From contig CAIQSY010000035.1 in the NCBI GenBank assembly GCA_903874585.1, forward strand, positions 1-8,573: 8,573 nt of DNA, in the 5' to 3' direction. The position numbers and the translations under genes are program-made. How positions within the stretch are numbered: the stretch's first letter is position 1; each line of letters begins with the position of its first letter. Source of the stretch: an uncultured Chlorobiaceae bacterium (GTDB taxonomy: Bacteria; Bacteroidota; Chlorobiia; Chlorobiales; Chlorobiaceae). Shown piece after piece: positions 1 through 6,023 of this stretch. The notes beneath the pieces were generated by a model. It had not been told where the DNA came from and did not search any database. It saw nothing but the letters and a program-made list of their open reading frames with translations.

Positions 1-199
1 AAACTCGAGGTCAGGGGACAATGGCAACAACTCTGGCCATGGTGTTCAAACTGGCAGAGCGAGCCCAGTTGCGTTGGCAGAGGTTACGCGGCCACCAACT
101 GATTCCTAAGGTTTTTGAAGGCGTTAATTTTATTGATGGAATTGAAAAAACACTTGCTGCTTAGAATGGGCTCAAACACAACATTTGGTAATTGCTCCC
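1..199 (+). mobile_element. Right end of an IS256-family insertion sequence
   Basis: The transposase tail is followed by about 35 non-coding bases ending in a stretch (about 169-199) that reads ACACAACATTTGG, then TAATTGCTCCC. A short 3' non-coding tail followed by the terminal inverted repeat is the normal IS256 layout, and this stretch is the best candidate for the right repeat. Bases from 200 on would then be the 8-9 base target duplication and host DNA. The left end is not in the window, so the repeat cannot be paired and the boundary is a guess to within about 10 bases. From 200 to 341 I see no gene and no clear promoter. Confidence 0.4.
3..164 (+). CDS. IS256/Mutator-family transposase, C-terminal end only
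   Basis: An open frame enters from the left edge and ends at a TAG at 162-164, giving 53 residues that run TRGQGTMATTLAMVFKLAER and then AQLRWQRLRG, ending in IEKTLAA. The pattern of TLAMVFKL, then a W-R-x-L-R-G stretch, then a short tail with F-x-x-G-V-x-F-x-x-G is the typical C-terminus of Mutator-type (IS256 family) DDE transposases, which cut and paste their own element. The catalytic DDE residues lie upstream and outside the window, so intactness cannot be judged. The gene points toward hemE and ends about 260 bases from the hemE stop. The internal ATG at 21 is not taken as a start because the family-like sequence continues upstream of it. Confidence 0.8.
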   Translation, partial: TRGQGTMATTLAMVFKLAERAQLRWQRLRGHQLIPKVFEGVNFIDGIEKTLAA

Positions 200-355
200 A
201 GGGATCTAAATCGCCCTAAAATTGTTTCAGCGTACCTCAAAATTGCAAATTATAATCACATGGAGCATTGAAAAGTAAACTGTATAAACAGACAATCAGC
301 AGTGTGATAAACTTATAAAGCAATCCCATACGCTACCATTAGCTCTGATTTGAGC

Positions 356-393
356 AAAAAAGCTCCGCCTTATGCAAAACATAAGACGAAGCT
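356..393 (-). terminator. Rho-independent terminator of hemE
   Basis: On the minus strand AGCTTCGTCTTATG is followed by a five-base loop and CATAAGGCGGAGCT, then a run of six T. The two arms (393-380 and 374-361) pair over 14 positions, two of them G-U. It lies about 30 bases after the hemE stop. The other strand has no T-run after the stem, so the terminator works for hemE and not for the converging transposase. A second small hairpin (GCTC/GAGC arms, 342-355) follows directly. Confidence 0.88.
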
Positions 394-423
394 TCGATTG
401 GGATGAAAAGTAAGAAAAGAGCG

Positions 424-1479
424 TTAATGGTACTGTGCGCTCTCCTCTTTGACGAATTCAACAAGTAATTTAAGGTTTTCCGGATCCATATCGGGAAGAA
501 TACCGTGGCCAAGATTGAAGACGTGACCAGAATGTTCAGTGTGCTGACCGAAGGATTTGAGAATTTTCCCTGCTTCAGCCTTGATCCTTGCAGGTGTTCC
601 GTAGAGCACCGTCGGATCAAGATTACCCTGGAGTGCAACGCGATCGTTGAGTTCCGCACGTGCTTTGCCAATATCAATACCCCAGCCGAGACCAACGGTA
701 TCACATCCGGTATCAGCGATATCGGAAAGAATCGTATTACAATCTTTTGAGAAGACAATCACTGGAGTTTCAGGATGTTTGGCCTTGATTGCCTGCACGG
801 TATCCTTGATGTACGGAAGCGCATATTCGCGATAGTCATCCTCCGATAGCGCACTTGCCCATGAGTCGAAAATCTGGATGGCATCAGCTCCAGCTTCGAT
901 CTGTTTCAGCACGTAAGCTGTAATGACGCTGGAAATTTTTCCGAGAAGCGCATGAGCCATCTGTGGCTCACGGTACATCATCTGCTTAGCATAAGCGTAG
1001 TTTTTCGATCCACCACCTTCAACAGCATACGTGAAGAGTGTCCATGCTGCACCAGTAAATCCTATAAGAGGAACGCGGTTGTCAAGCTCTTTTTTGGTCA
1101 TACGGAGGGCATCAAGCACATAACCAAGCTTTTCATCAACGTCAGGCACAATCAGCTTGTCGATATCTGCCTGGGAACGGATCGGCGGAGTAAGTTTGAT
1201 GCCTTTGGACTCGATGATCTCGACATTCATCCCCATGGCCTCATTGACCACAAGAATGTCGGAAAAAATAATTGCTGCATCCACGCCCATCAATTCGACA
1301 GGCTGAATGGTTACCTCTGTTGCCAATTCTGGTGTTTTACAGAGAGTTAAAAAATCGGTTTTTTCTCTCACAGCACGGTACTCCGGCAAATAACGACCGG
1401 CTTGGCGCATCACCCAGATTGGTGTGCGGGAACATGGCTGACGCTTTAACGCCCGGAGAAAAAGATCATTTTTGAGCAT
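424..1479 (-). CDS. hemE: Uroporphyrinogen decarboxylase (HemE)
   Basis: HemE removes the four acetate carboxyls of uroporphyrinogen III to give coproporphyrinogen III, a cytoplasmic step shared by haem and bacteriochlorophyll synthesis. The 351-residue product has full family length. Seen in order: the N-terminal signature MRQAGRYLPEY (24-34, substrate-contacting Arg25 and Arg29), IIFSDIL with Asp74 (the catalytic Asp86 of the human enzyme), GFTGAAWTLFTYAVEGGGS with the active-site Tyr, IFDSWASAL with the conserved Ser, and FNLGHGILPD with the conserved His near the C-terminus. The ATG at 1479 is chosen because family members begin MLKNDLFLRALK; an in-frame TTG at 1488 would add three residues. 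No Shine-Dalgarno site is visible, and only about 30 bases separate the start from the sdhE terminator, so the gene either has a very short leader or depends on read-through. It is otherwise unremarkable. Confidence 0.97.
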   Translation of the reverse strand: MLKNDLFLRALKRQPCSRTPIWVMRQAGRYLPEYRAVREKTDFLTLCKTPELATEVTIQPVELMGVDAAIIFSDILVVNEAMGMNVEIIESKGIKLTPPIRSQADIDKLIVPDVDEKLGYVLDALRMTKKELDNRVPLIGFTGAAWTLFTYAVEGGGSKNYAYAKQMMYREPQMAHALLGKISSVITAYVLKQIEAGADAIQIFDSWASALSEDDYREYALPYIKDTVQAIKAKHPETPVIVFSKDCNTILSDIADTGCDTVGLGWGIDIGKARAELNDRVALQGNLDPTVLYGTPARIKAEAGKILKSFGQHTEHSGHVFNLGHGILPDMDPENLKLLVEFVKEESAQYH

Positions 1480-1510
1480 GCAATGCAATAATTTGATGGT
1501 TTAACAAAAC

Positions 1511-1547
1511 AAAAAACCCGTCAGAATATCCGGTGATCACCGGCTGA
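1511..1547 (-). terminator. Terminator after the sdhABE operon
   Basis: On the minus strand a perfect 14-base palindrome, CCGGTGATCACCGG (1543-1530), is flanked by TCAG and CTGA (1547-1544, 1524-1521) that extend the stem across a five-base bulge. CGGG and six T (1516-1511) follow. It lies about 75 bases after the sdhE stop and about 30 bases before the hemE start, so it should separate the two transcripts. The spacing between stem and T-run is looser than ideal, so some read-through into hemE is plausible. Confidence 0.6.
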
Positions 1548-1622
1548 GAGCAATGTAAAAGTGCAAAGTTACTATTTTCCAGCCTTTTATTAAAACTTTC
1601 AGATTTTATAGTAGCCGTTGTA

Positions 1623-2471
1623 TCAGCCAACAATGTGCCTTTTGATACCAAGCTGTTTAGCACTATAACCTAAAGCAAGACCAACCATTTCTGAAATATG
1701 AAACACAGGAATGGAACTCTCTATGCCGGCATTCTTGAGTGCCTTTGCCTGATAACCATCAAGTGATGTATGACAAAGTGGGCACGGTGTTACTATAAAA
1801 TCGGCTTTTGCTTCTATAGCCTCTTGAAGTGCCTCTGCCGCCACATTGAGCGACTCCTGCTCAGCAACCAGCAAAGTATGAAATCCGCAACACCGATTCT
1901 TGTGTTTGTAAGGGATCGTTTGTCCACCAAGAGCTTCGATCAACTGGTCAAGTGAGCTGGGATCGACAGGATTGTCATGACCAAGCACTGTTGATGGTCT
2001 GAGGATATGGCAACCATAAAAAGGTGCTATACGATAATTTTTCAAAGGAACCTTTACCTTCTGCCTAATGGTGTCAAGACCGACATCATCAACCAGCACC
2101 CACAACAGATGCCGCACATCTGAAGTCCCACGGTACTCAAGTCCCTCTTTCTTCAGAATTTCATTAACCTCTTTTTTCAGTTCTGGAGACTCATCGAGTT
2201 TTTTCTTTGCAGTGCGAATCGTCATTAAACAGGTATTGCAAGAAACAATGAGATCGAGACCCATCTTTTCGGCAAGCGCAATATTGCGTGCGTTGACCAA
2301 TGCAAAATGTTTCGGGCTGACATAGTCGAGATTACTGCCTCCGCAACAGGTTCCTTCGTGCAACTTGACGAACTCAACTCCAAGTTCTTTCTGCCAAAGC
2401 TCAATTGAACGATCCACTTCTTTTGTCATGGACTCATTAATGCAGCTCAGGTAATATGCGTATCGCTTCAT
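1623..2471 (-). CDS. sdhE: SdhE-type CCG-domain subunit of succinate dehydrogenase/fumarate reductase
   Basis: This 282-residue protein resembles the HdrB subunit of heterodisulfide reductase and the SdhE subunit of class E succinate:quinone reductases (often annotated SdhC). It has two CCG domains: C10, C42-C43-G, C78-x2-C81 in the first, and C154, C194-C195-G, C230-x2-C233 in the second. The distance from the CC pair to the last CxxC is 34 residues in both. In the family such cysteines hold an Fe-S cluster, a special non-cubane [4Fe-4S] in HdrB. No transmembrane helix or signal peptide is seen, so membrane contact would be peripheral. It starts 17 bases after sdhB with GGGGAG placed 9 bases before the ATG, and is the last gene of sdhABE. 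The role is to pass electrons between SdhB and a quinone or another carrier; which carrier cannot be told from sequence. Confidence 0.9.
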   Translation of the reverse strand: MKRYAYYLSCINESMTKEVDRSIELWQKELGVEFVKLHEGTCCGGSNLDYVSPKHFALVNARNIALAEKMGLDLIVSCNTCLMTIRTAKKKLDESPELKKEVNEILKKEGLEYRGTSDVRHLLWVLVDDVGLDTIRQKVKVPLKNYRIAPFYGCHILRPSTVLGHDNPVDPSSLDQLIEALGGQTIPYKHKNRCCGFHTLLVAEQESLNVAAEALQEAIEAKADFIVTPCPLCHTSLDGYQAKALKNAGIESSIPVFHISEMVGLALGYSAKQLGIKRHIVG

Positions 2472-2480
2472 CCAGCAGTT

Positions 2481-2486
2481 CTCCCC
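2481..2486 (-). promoter_or_regulatory. Ribosome binding site of sdhE
   Basis: GGGGAG on the minus strand lies nine bases before the ATG at 2471, in the 17-base gap after sdhB. It is one of only two good Shine-Dalgarno matches in the window and supports this start codon. Confidence 0.6.
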
Positions 2487-2488
2487 TG

Positions 2489-3523
2489 TTATTTTTTATG
2501 CGATTTGTGATCCTGCTTGACATGTTCGGTCATCTCCCTGAACATCTCTCGGAAAATTTTTATTCCTTTCGCCGATTTTACCAGAGGTGGCGGAGGAGGA
2601 GTACGACGTTTTATAATCATTTTGACCGCCATCGGCAAAAGATTCTGCAACGTCCAGAGCACACCGTTGGTACGAATTGGCAACGTGGCTTCGACAAGTT
2701 TACCTTTCTTTTCAATATCTGACATAAAGGCTTCAGCATGTTTGGAGCCACTTGTGTCTTTCATGCCTCTGCTCTCAATAGCATCTTCACGTATTCCATG
2801 AATTGCGTCCATGATGGGAATGCTTTTAACGCAGGTCTCCTGACAGCGGTAACAGTGGGTACAATCCCAGACACCATGATCCTTGACCAGTTCAGCAAGA
2901 CGCTGCTCATGTATAGCATCCCGACTGTCCACATTCATACGAAAAGATTTAAGCAAAACAGCGGGAGAAACATATTCCTTGTTTACCCTTAAAATACTGC
3001 ACTCTGAAACACAGGATGCGCACAGAATACAGTCAGTCGCTTTATCATAACGAAGGAACTCCTGCTCGGATATCAGAAACTCTTTTTTACCCATACTTGC
3101 CTCTGGCATCGTCGAGTCAACCCAGTTCGAATAATGCTTCATCTTGCCGACCAAGGGATCCATATCGACAATAAGATCCTTGATAAGCGGCAGATTACGC
3201 AAAGGCTCCACCTTAATTACACCATGCTCTTTGCTTTTAGAAAGCACATCCCAGACCTGGGTCGTACACGCAAGCTGAGAGAGACTGTTAATCCTCATAC
3301 CACAAGAACCGCAAATACCTGCTTGACAAAATGCCCTGAAACTGATGGAGGCGTCAATATGCTCTTTGATATAATTTAATGACCTCAATACCGTAATACC
3401 TCGCTCAACAGGAATGGTATAATCATCAAAATACGGTTTGCTATCAACCTGTGGATTGAATCGAAAAATCCGAAAGGTTACATCTTTTTTTAACTCTTTA
3501 TGCTGATCTGTTGGCACCGTCAT
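2489..3523 (-). CDS. sdhB: Succinate dehydrogenase/fumarate reductase iron-sulfur subunit (SdhB)
   Basis: SdhB carries electrons between the flavin of SdhA and the outer subunit. Seen: an N-terminal plant-type ferredoxin domain with C66, C71, C74 and C86 for the [2Fe-2S] centre, then a bacterial ferredoxin domain with C165-x2-C168-x2-C171-x3-C175 and C221-x2-C224-x2-C227-x3-C231. Classical SdhB lacks the cysteine at the position of C224, which leaves a [3Fe-4S] centre there; here a second [4Fe-4S] is expected, as in class E enzymes. At 344 residues it is about 100 longer than E. coli SdhB. The extra C-terminus holds a hydrophobic or amphipathic stretch (288-305), five prolines (309-313) and a tail like that of HdrC. 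It starts 11 bases after sdhA and is followed 17 bases later by sdhE, so the three should be co-transcribed. Confidence 0.95.
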   Translation of the reverse strand: MTVPTDQHKELKKDVTFRIFRFNPQVDSKPYFDDYTIPVERGITVLRSLNYIKEHIDASISFRAFCQAGICGSCGMRINSLSQLACTTQVWDVLSKSKEHGVIKVEPLRNLPLIKDLIVDMDPLVGKMKHYSNWVDSTMPEASMGKKEFLISEQEFLRYDKATDCILCASCVSECSILRVNKEYVSPAVLLKSFRMNVDSRDAIHEQRLAELVKDHGVWDCTHCYRCQETCVKSIPIMDAIHGIREDAIESRGMKDTSGSKHAEAFMSDIEKKGKLVEATLPIRTNGVLWTLQNLLPMAVKMIIKRRTPPPPPLVKSAKGIKIFREMFREMTEHVKQDHKSHKK

Positions 3524-3534
3524 AAGGCAAATAG

Positions 3535-5253
3535 TTAATAGGTTCTCTCCTGGAGTTCATAACGTCCCATTGTCACGGGCTTTTCACCAAGGGCGACTCT
3601 CCCATTGACCTGAGTAGATAAGGTATGCTTATGCCACTTCGCATCATCTCGAACAGGAAAATCGGTACGCGTATGTGAACCGCGGCTCTCCTCTCTGGCA
3701 TAGGCTCCAGTAGCAACAGTCTCAGCTAAATCGAGCATATTTCTCAACTCGAGAACCTGCATCAAATTAGTATTAAAAACATCGCTGGTATCGAAAACGC
3801 GAACTTTTTTAAAACGCTCTTTAAGTTCTGCAACATCCTGTATACCTTTTTTCAAAAGAGAGGCTTCGCGGAAAATACCAACATTAGTGCCAAGCGTCTG
3901 ACCAAGCTCTTCACGTAACTCTCCATATCGCTCATAATGCCCTGAAGAGTGCATAAAGCTACGAATATCATCATACTGTGCAGTGAGTTCAGCTTCGGAA
4001 ATAGTACCTGGCTCAAATTTACCAGCCTCTTGAGCAGCAGTATGACCTGCAATTCGGCCAAAAACAAGAATATCAAGAAGAGAATTTCCACCAAGACGAT
4101 TGGCACCATGAACCGACACACAGCCACACTCACCTGCCGCATAAACACCTTCCATAACAGTACGGGTAAAATTATCGGTATCGATACCACCCATAGAATA
4201 ATGCGCTGTCGGACGAACAGGAATTGGCTCGACAATTGGATCAATACCCTCAAACTGCATCGACATTTCACGTATCTGCGGAAGTCGTGATTTAATCAGA
4301 TCCGCACCAAGATGAGTGAGATCAAGATGAAGATATTTTCCTGCCGGACTGTCAAAACCTCGACCTTCAAGGATTTCCGTTTCCAGAGAGCGTGACACAA
4401 GATCCCTCGGCCCAAGTTCCATCTTTTCCTTCGCATAACGAGCCATGAAGCGCTCACCATCACGGTTTATCAAATAACCACCCTCACCTCTTGCGCCTTC
4501 AGTGACGAGCAAACCACTCTTTCTAAGACCTGTTGGGTGAAATTGTACAAATTCCATATCCTTCATCGGTATGCCCGCACGATATGCAATTGCCTGCCCA
4601 TCACCGGTATTACCCGCTGCATTACTCGACCGATTCCAGTACATTTTGGCGTAACCGCCTGTAGCAAAAATTACCGTCTTTGCTGGAAAAGCCTCAACCT
4701 TGCCACTCTTCATATTCATGGCAATTAACCCTCTTGAGCGACTGCCTTTAACAGAAAGACTCAATGCAAAATATTCGTTGAAAAAGATCACTCCTTTTTT
4801 GAGGCACTGCTCATAAAGCGTCTGTAAAATAGTATGACCTGTTTTATCAGAACAGTAACAGCACCGTGGACGTCCAGCTCCGCCGAAAGGCCTTTGGGCA
4901 ATGGTATTATCATCCATTCTTGACCATGGTGTACCAATATTATCAAGTTCACGGATAATTTTCGGAGCTTCGGAGCAGAGCACATCGACAGCATCCTGAT
5001 CGGCAAGATAATCACTGCCCTTGATCGTATCGAAAATGTGCATTTCCACAGTATCATCCTTGGCCTTGTTGGCAAGCGCAGCGTTTGCTCCGCCTTGGGC
5101 TGCAGATGTGTGTGACCGGTTTGGATAAACTTTTGAGAGCACGGCAATATTCAGTGACGGATTAGTTTTCATTGCTTCCATAGCAGCATACAACCCTGCA
5201 CCTCCGCCTCCAACAATAACAATATCGAATGGTTTCATACGCTCAAATCTCAT
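3535..5253 (-). CDS. sdhA: Succinate dehydrogenase/fumarate reductase flavoprotein subunit (SdhA)
   Basis: This is the catalytic subunit that interconverts succinate and fumarate. The 572-residue protein has the FAD-binding GGGGAGL (15-21) and RSHTSAAQGG with His48, the residue that carries covalent FAD in the family. It also has HPTG (His239), RGEGG (Arg255 to Gly259), the catalytic Arg283 in GPRD, RPTAHYSMGG with His351, and ANRLGGNSLLD with Arg386; all substrate-binding and catalytic residues known from E. coli SdhA and FrdA are present. Gln53 matches the SdhA-type residue near the flavin; FrdA has Glu there. There is no Tat signal, unlike the periplasmic MfrA relatives, so it acts on the cytoplasmic side. 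The start at 5253 gives MRFERMKPFD; an ATG at 5238 would lose only five residues. It is the first gene of sdhABE. In a green sulfur bacterium the main task would be fumarate reduction in the reductive TCA cycle. Confidence 0.96.
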   Translation of the reverse strand: MRFERMKPFDIVIVGGGGAGLYAAMEAMKTNPSLNIAVLSKVYPNRSHTSAAQGGANAALANKAKDDTVEMHIFDTIKGSDYLADQDAVDVLCSEAPKIIRELDNIGTPWSRMDDNTIAQRPFGGAGRPRCCYCSDKTGHTILQTLYEQCLKKGVIFFNEYFALSLSVKGSRSRGLIAMNMKSGKVEAFPAKTVIFATGGYAKMYWNRSSNAAGNTGDGQAIAYRAGIPMKDMEFVQFHPTGLRKSGLLVTEGARGEGGYLINRDGERFMARYAKEKMELGPRDLVSRSLETEILEGRGFDSPAGKYLHLDLTHLGADLIKSRLPQIREMSMQFEGIDPIVEPIPVRPTAHYSMGGIDTDNFTRTVMEGVYAAGECGCVSVHGANRLGGNSLLDILVFGRIAGHTAAQEAGKFEPGTISEAELTAQYDDIRSFMHSSGHYERYGELREELGQTLGTNVGIFREASLLKKGIQDVAELKERFKKVRVFDTSDVFNTNLMQVLELRNMLDLAETVATGAYAREESRGSHTRTDFPVRDDAKWHKHTLSTQVNGRVALGEKPVTMGRYELQERTY

Positions 5254-5345
5254 TGTGAAGCCACCATAAGTGATTCACTGATTAAATGGAAGGGCTTACA
5301 AGGAAGGTCCCCGTCCACTGAAATTGATCTTTCTGATAATTACTA

Positions 5346-5377
5346 ATTATAAACGTAACAAATGAGACAACTGTTAC
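5346..5377 (-). promoter_or_regulatory. Possible sdhA promoter with inverted repeat
   Basis: On the minus strand TATAAT (5351-5346) lies about 90 bases before the sdhA start. GTAACA and TGTTAC (5377-5372 and 5360-5355, 11 bases apart) form an inverted repeat just upstream, overlapping the CBS gene stop and the place where a -35 box would sit. No good TTGACA is seen at 17 bases, so an activator or a non-consensus promoter would be needed. The repeat has no T-run and is not a convincing terminator for the CBS gene. Confidence 0.3.
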
Positions 5378-5820
5378 AGAGCGACATGGTCGTCATGAAC
5401 CGGAAGCTCCTCAACAGCATGAAGCACATCAGTCATATTGAGCACGCCCAACACGGTATTGTTTTCCATCACCGTAAGACGCCTGACATTCGTCCGCTTC
5501 ATCATACGAAGGGCGTATTTGATTCTGAGACTTGGATTAACACTGATAATCGGCTTGCTCATGATCTGAAAAACAGGGGTATTCCATGGATCGCGATGAA
5601 TATCCTCACCCGGATCAATAACTTTCTCAAGAATATCTTTTTCGGTAACAATACCGTAACAATCATCCTCATTACGAGGTTCAACAATAAGTCCACTCTC
5701 GCCGCTCTTTTTCATAATCTGCAGAGCCTCAGCAACTGTGCAGCTTCCTTTAATTACATGAAAATTTTTCTGCATAAGGGCAGATACCGGCAGCGTCCGC
5801 AATGTTATAAGCTGATCCAT
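5374..5820 (-). CDS. Stand-alone two-CBS-domain protein
   Basis: The 148-residue product consists of two CBS domains in tandem with little else. The first (about 11-70) has VSALMQKNF at its start and GIVTEKDIL (56-64) at its end. The second (about 80-138) has VFQIMSKP, VRRLTVMEN (112-120) and GVLNMTDVLH (125-134). The TEKD and NMTD ends match the segment that contacts the ribose of bound adenine nucleotides in family members. Such Bateman modules usually bind AMP, ADP, ATP or SAM and regulate another protein; no effector domain, membrane segment or DNA-binding domain is present. It lies just upstream of sdhA on the same strand with a 120-base gap, so a link to energy state and SdhABE is possible but inferred only from position. 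No Shine-Dalgarno site is seen before the ATG. Confidence 0.88.
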   Translation of the reverse strand: MDQLITLRTLPVSALMQKNFHVIKGSCTVAEALQIMKKSGESGLIVEPRNEDDCYGIVTEKDILEKVIDPGEDIHRDPWNTPVFQIMSKPIISVNPSLRIKYALRMMKRTNVRRLTVMENNTVLGVLNMTDVLHAVEELPVHDDHVAL

Positions 5821-5838
5821 GTCATCAAATTACTTAAA

Positions 5839-5893
5839 ATTATAAAAGCAGGTGATGCCCATATCTCCTTTTAAAGGAATAGATAAGAGGGCA
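5839..5893 (-). promoter_or_regulatory. Promoter-like box with imperfect inverted repeat before the CBS gene
   Basis: TATAAT on the minus strand (5844-5839) lies 18 bases before the CBS-gene ATG, implying a very short leader. Directly upstream, an imperfect dyad covers 5893-5856: outer arms TGCCC/GGGCA, middle arms TATCT/AGATA and an inner CCTT/AAGG. It spans the position expected for a -35 box, where no consensus is seen. It could be an operator or activator site, or simply a hairpin; no T-run follows, so it is unlikely to be a terminator. Confidence 0.3.
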
Positions 5894-5916
5894 CTAATTT
5901 TATGTTCAGAACGCAG

Positions 5917-5945
5917 AAAAAGGCAGGGATATACAATATCCTTGC
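5917..5945 (-). terminator. Second hairpin terminator after the MBL gene
   Basis: On the minus strand GCAAGGATAT and ATATCCCTGC (5945-5923) pair around a three-base loop with one mismatch, followed by C and five T (5921-5917). It lies about 80 bases beyond the MBL-hydrolase stop and about 100 bases before the CBS-gene start, so it most likely backs up the hairpin at 6000-5978. Confidence 0.55.
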
Positions 5946-5977
5946 TCAAACGACTTGACAGCGAAGACTTGCATTTT

Positions 5978-6000
5978 AAAAAAAAAACTGCTTAAAAGCA
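5978..6000 (-). terminator. First terminator after the MBL gene
   Basis: On the minus strand the short dyad TGCTTTTAAGCA (6000-5989) is followed by G, one spacer base at most, and a run of ten T (5987-5978). The stem is only four to five pairs, so termination would rely on the long T-run. It begins about 24 bases after the MBL-hydrolase stop. Confidence 0.5.
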
Positions 6001-6023
6001 AATTTCCCTCTCGAAAAGTAAAA

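Noticed and set aside
165..341. A small gene or RNA between the transposase and the hemE terminator
   Set aside because: No open frame with a plausible start, no stable fold and no repeat were seen; it looks like AT-rich intergenic DNA.
505..1350. Plus-strand open frames opposite hemE
   Set aside because: hemE on the other strand carries all family motifs; the opposite frames show no domain and no start signals.
1480..1488. In-frame TTG at 1488 as an upstream start for hemE
   Set aside because: It adds only three residues, lacks a ribosome binding site, and family members start at the downstream ATG (MLKNDLFLRAL).
1530..1543. CCGGTGATCACCGG as a regulator binding site
   Set aside because: A perfect palindrome could be an operator, but the T-run next to it and its place after the operon make a terminator simpler.
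2570..2600. G/A-rich run (GGCGGAGGAGGAG) on the plus strand as a ribosome site or repeat
   Set aside because: On the coding strand it is simply the codons around the five prolines of SdhB; no plus-strand gene follows.
5362..5874. 170-codon open frame on the plus strand opposite the CBS gene
   Set aside because: It lies antisense to a clear two-CBS-domain gene, has no recognisable motif or ribosome site, and its composition fits a shadow of that gene.
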